From contig CBIHNR010000081.1 in the NCBI GenBank assembly GCA_966211215.1, positions 1 through 23,824 of the forward strand: a stretch of DNA of 23,824 nucleotides, in the 5' to 3' direction. The translations under genes and the position numbers were made by a program. Shown here piece after piece: positions 16,392 to 23,824 of this stretch. The notes beneath the pieces were generated by a model that did not search any database, was not told the origin of the DNA, and saw nothing but the letters and a program-made list of their open reading frames with translations. The DNA comes from Desertivirga sp966211215 (lineage in GTDB: Bacteria > Bacteroidota > Bacteroidia > Sphingobacteriales > Sphingobacteriaceae). The first letter of the stretch is position 1; each line of letters opens with the position of its first letter.

Positions 16392-17843
16392 ATGAGGCTA
16401 GAAAATATTATACCTGAGGAAGAGTTCTTATACAATCAGTTGGCAGACAAACTGGAGAAAAACATACTTGATGGCGTACTAAAAACCGGAGATAAGCTAT
16501 TGTCGGTTAGGGCTCTAAGCAAGGAACAAGGCGTAAGCCTTTCCACTGCATTTAAAGCGTATACTCAGTTAGAAATTAAGGGTATGGTTGAAGCTCGGCC
16601 TAAATCGGGCTACTACGTGTCCAACCGAAAAAAACGGCCGAGCCCTTCGGATGAAGCAATCGAAAGTAAAGCTCCCGAAGAAACCAGTGTCGATGATATA
16701 GTTTCTATGGTCTATAGAAATTTGAACGCAGAAGGACTGATTCGGCTCTCAATAGCTGTACCATCCGCCGAGCTTCTTCCGGTAAAAAAATTAAGTAAAA
16801 CTTTGGTGGAAGCCATTAGGGAAAGTGCAGACAGTTGTACGGGCTATGAAAGTACTCAGGGAAATAGCCGGCTTAGAAAACAGATTGCACGGTATGCATT
16901 TAACTGGGGCGGAAATATTAGCGATAAAGATGTGGTAACAACCCAGGGCTGTATGGAGGCTTTGGTGTTTTGTTTGAAAGCTGTAGCTGAGCCGGGTGAT
17001 ACAATTGCCATTGAAACCCCTACTTATTTTGGAATTTTTAATGTGATGAAGAGCCTTGGCTTAAAGGTTCTGGAAATTCCCACCCATCCGGCAGAGGGCA
17101 TCAGCCTTGAATACCTCCGAAATGCAATTGAAAAAGTTCAGATAAAGGCATGTCTGTTTGTTACCAATTTCACTAATCCGCTCGGCTGTATCCTGCCTGA
17201 GGAAAAGAAAAAACAGCTGGTAGAACTGCTTGCAGCAAAAGAAATTCCATTGATTGAGGATGATATTTATGGCGAGCTGTACTTTGGTAACACCAGGCCA
17301 CGCACCTGCAAAAGTTTCGATAAAAAGGGATTGGTTCTACTTTGTTCATCTATATCAAAATCACTTGCCCCGGGTTACCGTGTGGGTTGGTGTATTCCGG
17401 GCAAGTTTAAAGACAAGGTATTGCACATAAAACTAATGCATACCGTTTCTGCAGCAACCCCGAATCAAGCAGCTGTGGGTTTGTTTTTTGAAACAGGCCG
17501 CTTCGACTTGCATATGCGGAACCTACGAAAAGCATTATACACGCAAAGCCTTTTATATACACGGGCTATTGCGGAGTACTTTCCGGAATCGACTAAGGTT
17601 AGTCAGCCTAAGGGCGGTTATGTACTTTGGATTGAGCTGGACAAAGGAATTGATGCCTTTGAGCTGTTTAAATTGGGTTTAAAATATAATATTAGCATTT
17701 CACCCGGACATATTTTCAGTACTGATGCCCGCTTTACTAACTGTATCCGTATTTGCTTTGGTACCCCGCTTAATAGGGAAATTGAATTTGCCTTGAAGAC
17801 TTTAGGTACATTGGCTAAGTCCATGATCAGGGAGCAGGTTTAG
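16392..17843 (+). CDS. MocR-type GntR/aminotransferase-like transcriptional regulator
   Basis: 483 residues, two domains. A GntR winged helix covers 10-78 (LYNQLADKLEKNILDG ... KLLSVRALSKEQGVSLSTAFKAYTQLEIKGMVEARPKSGYYV). A fold-type I aminotransferase domain covers about 115-470, with the PLP-binding Lys at 323 (SSISKSLAPGYRVGW), N262 (TNPLG), D290/D291 with Y293 (IEDDIYGELYF) and R330. All PLP-contact residues that I can place are kept, so it probably binds PLP and senses an amino acid or amine imine, as GabR, PdxR and TauR do. The divergent EamA/racemase operon is its likely target. The leader is about 11 bases. A catalytic aminotransferase role is less likely given the intact DNA-binding domain. 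Confidence 0.92.
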   Translation: MRLENIIPEEEFLYNQLADKLEKNILDGVLKTGDKLLSVRALSKEQGVSLSTAFKAYTQLEIKGMVEARPKSGYYVSNRKKRPSPSDEAIESKAPEETSVDDIVSMVYRNLNAEGLIRLSIAVPSAELLPVKKLSKTLVEAIRESADSCTGYESTQGNSRLRKQIARYAFNWGGNISDKDVVTTQGCMEALVFCLKAVAEPGDTIAIETPTYFGIFNVMKSLGLKVLEIPTHPAEGISLEYLRNAIEKVQIKACLFVTNFTNPLGCILPEEKKKQLVELLAAKEIPLIEDDIYGELYFGNTRPRTCKSFDKKGLVLLCSSISKSLAPGYRVGWCIPGKFKDKVLHIKLMHTVSAATPNQAAVGLFFETGRFDLHMRNLRKALYTQSLLYTRAIAEYFPESTKVSQPKGGYVLWIELDKGIDAFELFKLGLKYNISISPGHIFSTDARFTNCIRICFGTPLNREIEFALKTLGTLAKSMIREQV

Positions 17844-17970
17844 GCTGATTGGATTTAAGCGTCATGCTTACTCCGGTTATTTTTTGGGTGTCTCCTCCCC
17901 TGCATTGCCGTTTTTTACCCTTTTCTCTTGAATTCAAATGTGAATTGTGTCGCTTTTTTGCTGGTTGGGC

Positions 17971-20900
17971 TTAGTTAGCTGTTACAAAATAAAGTTCTGG
18001 AAGGATAACTTTCACTTCTTGTTCCGTCCCTTCTTTTAGCCACCAAACGATAAAGTTTATTTTCGCTTTTTTCAGCTCATAATTCCTTTGCCGCATCAGT
18101 TCAATGTGAGCGATAAACTTTGAAGAGAATTTTAGAACCGACTGGCCTTTAGATGTCGAACATCCATCTCTGGCCAATATCAATTCATCCCCGCAGGTTA
18201 ATCCGGCAATGATATACTGTTTGTTAATGAAATAATCCAGCCATACGTCTTTGTAAGTTAAATGCATGGTGATTTCTTTTGGAGGCTGATAGATTTCGGG
18301 ATCTTCGAACCGTTCCAGATTTTCTACAGTGATACCATCCAGGAAATTTGTATTCAAGTGAATCGTTAAGTTTTGCTTTGCCCTTGTCATGGCAACATAC
18401 AATAACCTCTTAACTTCATCGGTTGAAGCATTTACATTTTCGAGCAGCAGGAAAACGTTATCAAACTCTTTTCCCTTGGCTTTATGGATCGTAGAGACTA
18501 ATATAGTTTCCCCGTTGTCGCTAAAGAAGTCCTCTAATTTCGACTCGCGAACAAAAACAGCAAGATCCGATTTATATTTCCGCTTGGGGTTAATGGTTTC
18601 AAAATCGTTGATCAGGTTAAGGCAAACTTCCAATTTAGAACTATTACCAAGCTTTCTTACCAATTCTTTTTTTGTTTCAACCCAGGTATCATCGCTAATA
18701 ATAAAACCATCATCAACCAGGTTCAGCTTGTCTAAAAAGTATCTTACCTCGACTAGATTGTATAAATTGAATCCGTCATTTGTCTGGATCAGTTTAGCAG
18801 GCATCCCATGCTTCAGCAAAAGTCCGGTGGCCTGCAAAGCTTCATCGTTGGTTTTGGTAAGTACGCAAGTAGTTCCGGCAAGATCAGTTTTCAGTAATTG
18901 ATTCACCAAAGGCGTCACCAAATTTCCGCTCTGATATCTAAACAATTTTATTTTACCGTTATCTACTTGCCGGGCAATGACTGAAGTATCCTTAAGTCGG
19001 TGAGAAATAGTTTTTACCAGCTGATTAGTAAACTCAACAAGGTTATTTTTGCTTCGGTAATTTTCTATCAGTTCGTACTTAAGCGCCAGGTTCACCTCAA
19101 TGAATTGCTCCAAGTACCTGGAGCTTGCCCCTCTGAATTCATAAATATTCTGATCATCATCCCCTACAGCAATCACCCTTAAATCCTCGTTGTAATCCAT
19201 TAAGGCGCTAATAAGGCTGAATTCGTCTGCATCCATATCCTGTGCTTCATCTATCACCAGAACAGTTTTGGTAATAGCACTTGCTTCTACTTCCCTCCGC
19301 CTGATCTTCTCGACTGCAGTCTTCAAAATCACACCCGACTTTTCCAAACTTCCAACTTTTCCCAAAAGGTCAAAACAGAAAGAGTGAAAGGTTTTGATCT
19401 CGATATAATTAGCCACATTTCCAATCAGCTTCAGCAAACGCTTCTTAAACTCGGTTGCTGCGGCTCTCGAAAATGTCACCATCAGCAATTGCTCGTGTTT
19501 AACATCTTCCATTAAAAGCAAGGAAGCAAGCTTATGAACTAAAAGCCTCGTTTTTCCGCTACCGGGCCCAGCCGCAACCGCAATATTTTTCGCATCATTG
19601 TTCTTTATTATGTTCAATTGCGTAGGCGAAAGCTCACCGAACAACTGATTAAACTTAGCAGGCGTAACGTTTCGTTTGATCTCGTTTTGACGGCTCCCCT
19701 TGAAATATTTATTCAGAAAAGAGCTGTAATTCAGCTGAAAATAATCTTCTACAAACTGCAAAGCATCTTTGTAATCACTAATCATCTTCTTTGCATACTC
19801 CCCCACTATATGGATTTGCTGGACCTTATTTTCGTAGAACTGATTTAGCTTTTGATAATCTTCAACCTTATACCTTCGTTTATTGTCCTGTTCAACCCGC
19901 TCAATACTCAAAGAATTATAAATTACCAGAAAACCTCCTTCTATCTTGATGGAATCTATTCTCGACAAGTAAAAAAGTGCATCTTCAATATCTTCAAGAC
20001 TTACCTGTGTGTCAAACAATTGCAATCTATTCTCAAATGCATCTTTCAACTCATGAACAGAGAATTCCACCAATAATTCTTCCTTATTTTTATCGTCTTC
20101 AGTAGTGGTACGATTGCTTTTTTCATAGAGATATTCAACAATAAACTTAGCCAGCTCCTGTCGCTTCTCTAACTTAGTCATCAGAATTTCTTTGGGATGA
20201 AGACAAACAATTGTGAGGTGTTTTTTCGAATAATCCTTGCTGCTTCGCTTAATCCAGCTTTTAATAGCCCAGAAATTGATTAAGGTCTTAATTCGGTTTA
20301 AGCTTACACCTTCGCAACCTTTCTCCTCCGCCCTCTCATTCAATTCTTTAAGTAGAAATGTGCTTTCCTGTTCCTCAAAAACTGATAACAGAAAATTCTC
20401 AATCCGGCTAAATAACTCAACGGTAGCCAGCGAACGGTTTTTACTTTCTCCTCGTTTAATAAAAGCCGACAAATCTTTGGTATCAGCCAGTATCTTTTCT
20501 TCGCGAAGAAGCTTGATTATATCTATCACTTCTTCCTTTACAATACCTAAATGATCACTGATATAATCAATCCTTGATTCCGCGGCTTCGTCACTTAAGG
20601 CTTTCCTGCTTTTACTGGAAAAAAGCTTTTTGATAATCCTGACTGCTTTCTCTTTTTGCTTCTGGTTAAACTTCTCCGAAGCGTTAATTTTATCAATAGC
20701 TTCTTGAGCGGATTTAGAAAGAATACTGTTTGCAAAAACCCGTGGTGTATTTTGTCCCCGTTTCAGGTAGCCTGCTTCTTCCAGGGCAGCAATCGCCGTT
20801 GTAACCCTTGTTTCTATTTCGGCTACGTTATCGTCCCACCCAGCCTTCCGTGCAATTTCCAAAGCCGAATTGGAAACCTTCAACCGAAACTTCGTAATCT

Positions 20901-22800
20901 CTTTAATGGCTTTCCAAACCTGCTGAATTTCTTTGATGGAGAGTTTGGTTTGATTTAGCAGGATGAAATGCTTGCTGAGATCTTCTTCGTTAAAAAGTAC
21001 AAAACAGTCGGCAACTATATTTTCATCACGACCCGCTCTGCCAGCTTCCTGGATATAATTTTCGAGCGAATCGGAAATCTCATAATGAATTACTATACCG
21101 ACATCCTTCTTATCAACGCCCATTCCGAAAGCCGAAGTGGCAACCATGATCTGGACTTCTCCGGCTATAAATGAATTTTGATTGGCTGTTTTCTCCTTTG
21201 CATCCATTTTGCCATGATAGGCTTTGGCATTAAATCCGTCAGCCGTTAATTTTTCTGCAAGGGAATTCGCTTTTCGGGTTCTCGAAACATAAATAATAGC
21301 AGGACAATCTCGTTCTTCTAGCAGATCCCTTACTTCCTGATACTTAGCTTCCTCATCACCTTTCTCGAAAACCTTGTAGTGAAGATTTGTCCTGGATGCT
21401 TTAGAAGAGAATATCTCTAATTCGAGAGAAAGCTTTTGTCTGAAATAATCCCTGATATCTTCAATTACTTTTTGTTTAGCTGTGGCTGTAAAACAGGAAA
21501 CCGGAATTGCATCTTCGAGATTTTTCTTAGCCTGAAGAGACTTGATAAAATCACCAATGTATAAATAATCCACCCTGAAATCCTGCCCCCAGGAAGAAAA
21601 ACAATGTGCTTCGTCAATCACAAAGCGAACTATTTTTCGTCCTAAAAGCAAGCGTTCAATTGTTTTTGAACGAAGCGATTCTGGTGAGATATACAGAATG
21701 GATGCCGATCCATCTTCTACCCTTTCAAATGATTTTGCCCGTTCAATAGGATCAAGCAAGCCATTGATGGTAACAGCATCGGTAATTCCAATTTTTTCAA
21801 GATTGTCTACCTGATCTTTCATCAACGATTGCAAGGGAGAAATTATCACTGTTAAACCCTTCGCGCTTTCGCCGCTCATTAGCGCAGGTACCTGAAAAGT
21901 GATAGACTTTCCCCCACCGGTTGGAAATACAGCTAAGATCGATTTGTTGTTAACCGCAGCCTTTACCGCTTTCTCCTGCAAGGGTTCACCGGCATAGGTT
22001 CGGTAAGCAGGAAAGCCGAAAAAACGTTTCAGTCCGCTATGAATATCCAATACCCTGCTGCAATAGTTACAACCACTCACACAAGGCTTGTTCCTCAATT
22101 GAAAAATGACATTCTCAATAGCGGGATAGTTTTTCAGCACCCAGGGTGGAGTTATAGAATACCTGTCGTTTGCATTTATGAGCGACAGTGCATAAGCAAG
22201 TTCGATAGGATGCCCTGAAATTAATTTTGAAAGATTAGCCTGTGTACAGACTTTCGATGAGAATTTTTCGGCAATTAATCTTTCGGGATCAATATCTGTA
22301 CTGCTATACTCAATCAATTGAAAAAAAGCACAGAAGCCTTTGATCTCCTTCAGTAACAGATAAAAAATTTGCTTAAGCAGTTCGTCTGTTCGTTTAAAGG
22401 CTGCTATTTCCTCATAAAGTAATTCTTTGGTTATGATGGCATCATTTAAAGGAGAATTGGATTCGTCGAATTGAAGTTTATAGTCCTTATTTAAGGGATG
22501 ATAAGGCTTTTCGGGAAATAAAAGGGGTGAAAGAAAAAGTGTGTCGATAACGTTAGCCTCATCTATTCCCGCATCGGCAACAGCGCTTCTAATATATTTC
22601 AGGTCGTGATTAAGAATATTATGTCCCGATATAAACTGAGCGCCTTTCAGAAAGTGCGTAAACTCCGTAAGCGAAGGTTTATGAAAAATGCTTCCATCAG
22701 ACCTGACGCTTCCAATGTCGAGAATCCTGCGACTCTCCGGCTCAATTTCCGTATCAATAAAAGCAATCGACTTCATTTTTTGATTGCTGAATATATTCAT
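17971..22800 (-). CDS. Exonuclease-RecQ-UvrD fusion helicase
   Basis: 1609 residues, three enzymes in one chain. Residues 10-140 resemble a DnaQ-like 3'-5' exonuclease: FIDTEIE (D16, E18), SGHNILNHDLKYI (D66), PLNDAIITKELL (D120). The usual His before the last Asp is replaced, so activity is uncertain. CVSGCNYC (240-247) may bind zinc. RecQ helicase 265-690: TGGGKS 294-299, DEAH 396-399, TATAK 438-442, QEAGRAGRDE 584-593. The middle 690-1050 holds winged-helix-like, charged segments. UvrD/Rep helicase 1055-1490: AGPGSGKT 1077-1084, IDEAQD 1183-1188, GDDDQNIYEFRGA 1213-1225, ENYRS 1246-1250, VSTIHKAKGKEFD 1435-1447, YVAMTRAKQ 1468-1476. Both motors look intact. A likely role is DNA repair or fork processing. 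The start may be M1, or M9 (22776), which lies directly before the exonuclease domain. Confidence 0.93.
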   Translation of the reverse strand: MNIFSNQKMKSIAFIDTEIEPESRRILDIGSVRSDGSIFHKPSLTEFTHFLKGAQFISGHNILNHDLKYIRSAVADAGIDEANVIDTLFLSPLLFPEKPYHPLNKDYKLQFDESNSPLNDAIITKELLYEEIAAFKRTDELLKQIFYLLLKEIKGFCAFFQLIEYSSTDIDPERLIAEKFSSKVCTQANLSKLISGHPIELAYALSLINANDRYSITPPWVLKNYPAIENVIFQLRNKPCVSGCNYCSRVLDIHSGLKRFFGFPAYRTYAGEPLQEKAVKAAVNNKSILAVFPTGGGKSITFQVPALMSGESAKGLTVIISPLQSLMKDQVDNLEKIGITDAVTINGLLDPIERAKSFERVEDGSASILYISPESLRSKTIERLLLGRKIVRFVIDEAHCFSSWGQDFRVDYLYIGDFIKSLQAKKNLEDAIPVSCFTATAKQKVIEDIRDYFRQKLSLELEIFSSKASRTNLHYKVFEKGDEEAKYQEVRDLLEERDCPAIIYVSRTRKANSLAEKLTADGFNAKAYHGKMDAKEKTANQNSFIAGEVQIMVATSAFGMGVDKKDVGIVIHYEISDSLENYIQEAGRAGRDENIVADCFVLFNEEDLSKHFILLNQTKLSIKEIQQVWKAIKEITKFRLKVSNSALEIARKAGWDDNVAEIETRVTTAIAALEEAGYLKRGQNTPRVFANSILSKSAQEAIDKINASEKFNQKQKEKAVRIIKKLFSSKSRKALSDEAAESRIDYISDHLGIVKEEVIDIIKLLREEKILADTKDLSAFIKRGESKNRSLATVELFSRIENFLLSVFEEQESTFLLKELNERAEEKGCEGVSLNRIKTLINFWAIKSWIKRSSKDYSKKHLTIVCLHPKEILMTKLEKRQELAKFIVEYLYEKSNRTTTEDDKNKEELLVEFSVHELKDAFENRLQLFDTQVSLEDIEDALFYLSRIDSIKIEGGFLVIYNSLSIERVEQDNKRRYKVEDYQKLNQFYENKVQQIHIVGEYAKKMISDYKDALQFVEDYFQLNYSSFLNKYFKGSRQNEIKRNVTPAKFNQLFGELSPTQLNIIKNNDAKNIAVAAGPGSGKTRLLVHKLASLLLMEDVKHEQLLMVTFSRAAATEFKKRLLKLIGNVANYIEIKTFHSFCFDLLGKVGSLEKSGVILKTAVEKIRRREVEASAITKTVLVIDEAQDMDADEFSLISALMDYNEDLRVIAVGDDDQNIYEFRGASSRYLEQFIEVNLALKYELIENYRSKNNLVEFTNQLVKTISHRLKDTSVIARQVDNGKIKLFRYQSGNLVTPLVNQLLKTDLAGTTCVLTKTNDEALQATGLLLKHGMPAKLIQTNDGFNLYNLVEVRYFLDKLNLVDDGFIISDDTWVETKKELVRKLGNSSKLEVCLNLINDFETINPKRKYKSDLAVFVRESKLEDFFSDNGETILVSTIHKAKGKEFDNVFLLLENVNASTDEVKRLLYVAMTRAKQNLTIHLNTNFLDGITVENLERFEDPEIYQPPKEITMHLTYKDVWLDYFINKQYIIAGLTCGDELILARDGCSTSKGQSVLKFSSKFIAHIELMRQRNYELKKAKINFIVWWLKEGTEQEVKVILPELYFVTAN

Positions 22801-22943
22801 TAATCGGATTAATTCATACTGAAGAAAATTTATGTTTACTGGGTGACTGTGAAGCTTCTCTACGGATTATTCAATGGAAAAGAATCTTCAGACTCCCCAG
22901 GATATCAATATCAAAACGCCTAGGAGTAAGAGACTCTTTTTTA

Positions 22944-23663
22944 TTAAGGCCTGAAGTTTATAAGCAGCTCTCTCAAGGCGCGCTCGCTTGGTGGATTGGC
23001 GAAAATCTGCCTTACTGTCTGTCCTTTTTTGTTAAGAAGCAAAGAAATTTCAAGATGAAAGCCTCGGTATAATCCGCTTTTTTGAAAATCCATCAGTGGG
23101 TTACCAGTTCTGAATAAATGATAATTTTCATCAAAATCAAAATCGCCTCCCTTGCCTATGTAATCGGCATAGCCTTCCACTAACCACTGCGGATATGAAA
23201 CGCTAACCAAGCGCCCAAACTGGCGTGATTCTATTATATGCGTCGCTTCATGGGCGATGAAATACGACAGTGGCCGCTGGTTGGCATCTGCAATCGGACC
23301 GCCTCCCGGCGCGTAAATTTGGTTGGATGCTATGTCAGAGGCCCGGATATATATATTACGCGTAAGCCATGTGTCGGCGTCGGCCCCAATTTGATCGCTA
23401 AAATGCTGGCCATACAGCCACAATCTCCATGATGCATTACAGAAAAAAATTCTGATCGTGCTGTTTTTATCATACAAATCAGATGTATTCAGTCGTCGAG
23501 TTGCATCATCGAGCACCTGAGTAATTTGCGGTGGAATTGGCCTATCTGACCAGATCTCATAATTCTGGTATTTTCTGTGATTAGCAAACATTGGCTGAGG
23601 AAATGCACTTACGCCGACGTATATAAATAAAATTAGGGCGCTCGCAGTCAACAGGTATTTCAT
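22944..23663 (-). CDS. Exported HExxH metallopeptidase-like protein
   Basis: 239 residues. An N-terminal signal or anchor helix covers about 3-20 (KYLLTASALILFIYVGVSA), so the protein is outside the cytoplasm. FIAHEATHIIE gives H138-E139-xx-H142, and YPQWLVEGYADYIG supplies a downstream Glu (E163) 21 residues after the second His, the pattern of gluzincin zinc peptidases such as the peptidase MA-like group. Substrate and family are otherwise unknown. It is probably its own transcription unit: 143 bases separate it from the helicase gene downstream, and I see no convincing terminator there. Confidence 0.75.
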   Translation of the reverse strand: MKYLLTASALILFIYVGVSAFPQPMFANHRKYQNYEIWSDRPIPPQITQVLDDATRRLNTSDLYDKNSTIRIFFCNASWRLWLYGQHFSDQIGADADTWLTRNIYIRASDIASNQIYAPGGGPIADANQRPLSYFIAHEATHIIESRQFGRLVSVSYPQWLVEGYADYIGKGGDFDFDENYHLFRTGNPLMDFQKSGLYRGFHLEISLLLNKKGQTVRQIFANPPSERALRELLINFRP

Positions 23664-23824
23664 ATCTGCAATTTGATATCCGAATCGCTAAGTTAGAATA
23701 GAGTGCCCTTTGCTGACATAGCGAAACGTTAGCCAATGCTGGTTGTCAGTTGTAACGGACATTTAATTAACTGATTTATCTATATAGTTACCATCAGCGA
23801 AGAGTATTCTCAACTTTGAATACT
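23664..23824. other. Upstream region of the metallopeptidase gene, window end
   Basis: 161 bases with no gene. CTGACA/TGTCAG and CGTTA/TAACG are short inverted pairs around 23710-23758 and could be control sites, but the stems are only 5-6 bp. No TAnnTTTG box on the minus strand stands out. Confidence 0.3.

Noticed and set aside
17844..17970. Terminator between the convergent MocR and helicase genes
   Set aside because: T-rich runs are present but I could not find a stem longer than a few bases.
23700..23760. Possible integron attC-like site (CGTTAGCC ... GTTGTAACG)
   Set aside because: The core sites do not satisfy RYYYAAC/GTTRRRY, the inverted arms are only 5-6 bp, and there is no integrase or cassette array.

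Overview
The window looks like chromosomal DNA of a Bacteroidota bacterium, most likely family Sphingobacteriaceae (Pedobacter/Mucilaginibacter type). The grounds are a SusC/SusD pair, a type IX secretion (T9SS) C-terminal sorting domain, the Bacteroidota promoter form (TTTG, then TAnnTTTG), moderate AT richness, and fold-back intergenic repeats that begin TGTCATCTCGAC. The genus is inferred; no marker gene is present.

Layout. (1) 1-1240: the C-terminal barrel of an outer-membrane protein with a one-base frameshift at about position 54, then a strong terminator. (2) 1241-1914: gene-poor, with the decayed C-terminal end of a minus-strand outer-membrane protein. (3) 2020-4993: a secreted, T9SS-exported rhamnogalacturonan lyase (PL4) with an unusual 25-residue repeat domain in front, ended by a terminator. 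(4) 5128-8000: a plus-strand cluster led by an ArsR-type repressor: ArsR, SRPBCC/AHSA1, DoxX-like, DUF1801/YdeI, a frameshifted DUF4256 gene and a shattered second SRPBCC gene. Two matching palindromes lie over the ArsR promoter. (5) 8000-8515: no intact gene; a cluster of short REP-like hairpins. (6) 8516-14102, minus strand: an orphan SusC/SusD nutrient-uptake operon with terminator, candidate promoter and a LacI-type palindrome in its leader. (7) 14190-14538: a 349-bp nested fold-back element. (8) 14629-17843: a divergent module in which a MocR-type regulator (plus) faces an EamA/DMT exporter and an aspartate/glutamate racemase (minus). (9) 17971-22800: a 1609-residue protein that joins a DnaQ-like exonuclease, a RecQ helicase and a UvrD-type helicase. 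(10) 22944-23663: a small exported HExxH metallopeptidase-like protein.

Themes. One is glycan use at the cell surface (PL4 lyase, SusCD); whether these two act on the same substrate cannot be read from the sequence. The second is small self-regulated modules (ArsR operon, MocR divergon). The third is gene decay, with frameshifts or remnants at 54, 1380, 7452 and 7696-8000, next to palindromic repeats that look mobile. The best candidates for something not well described are the nested fold-back element, the exonuclease-RecQ-UvrD fusion, the repeat-bearing PL4 lyase and the MocR/EamA/racemase divergon.
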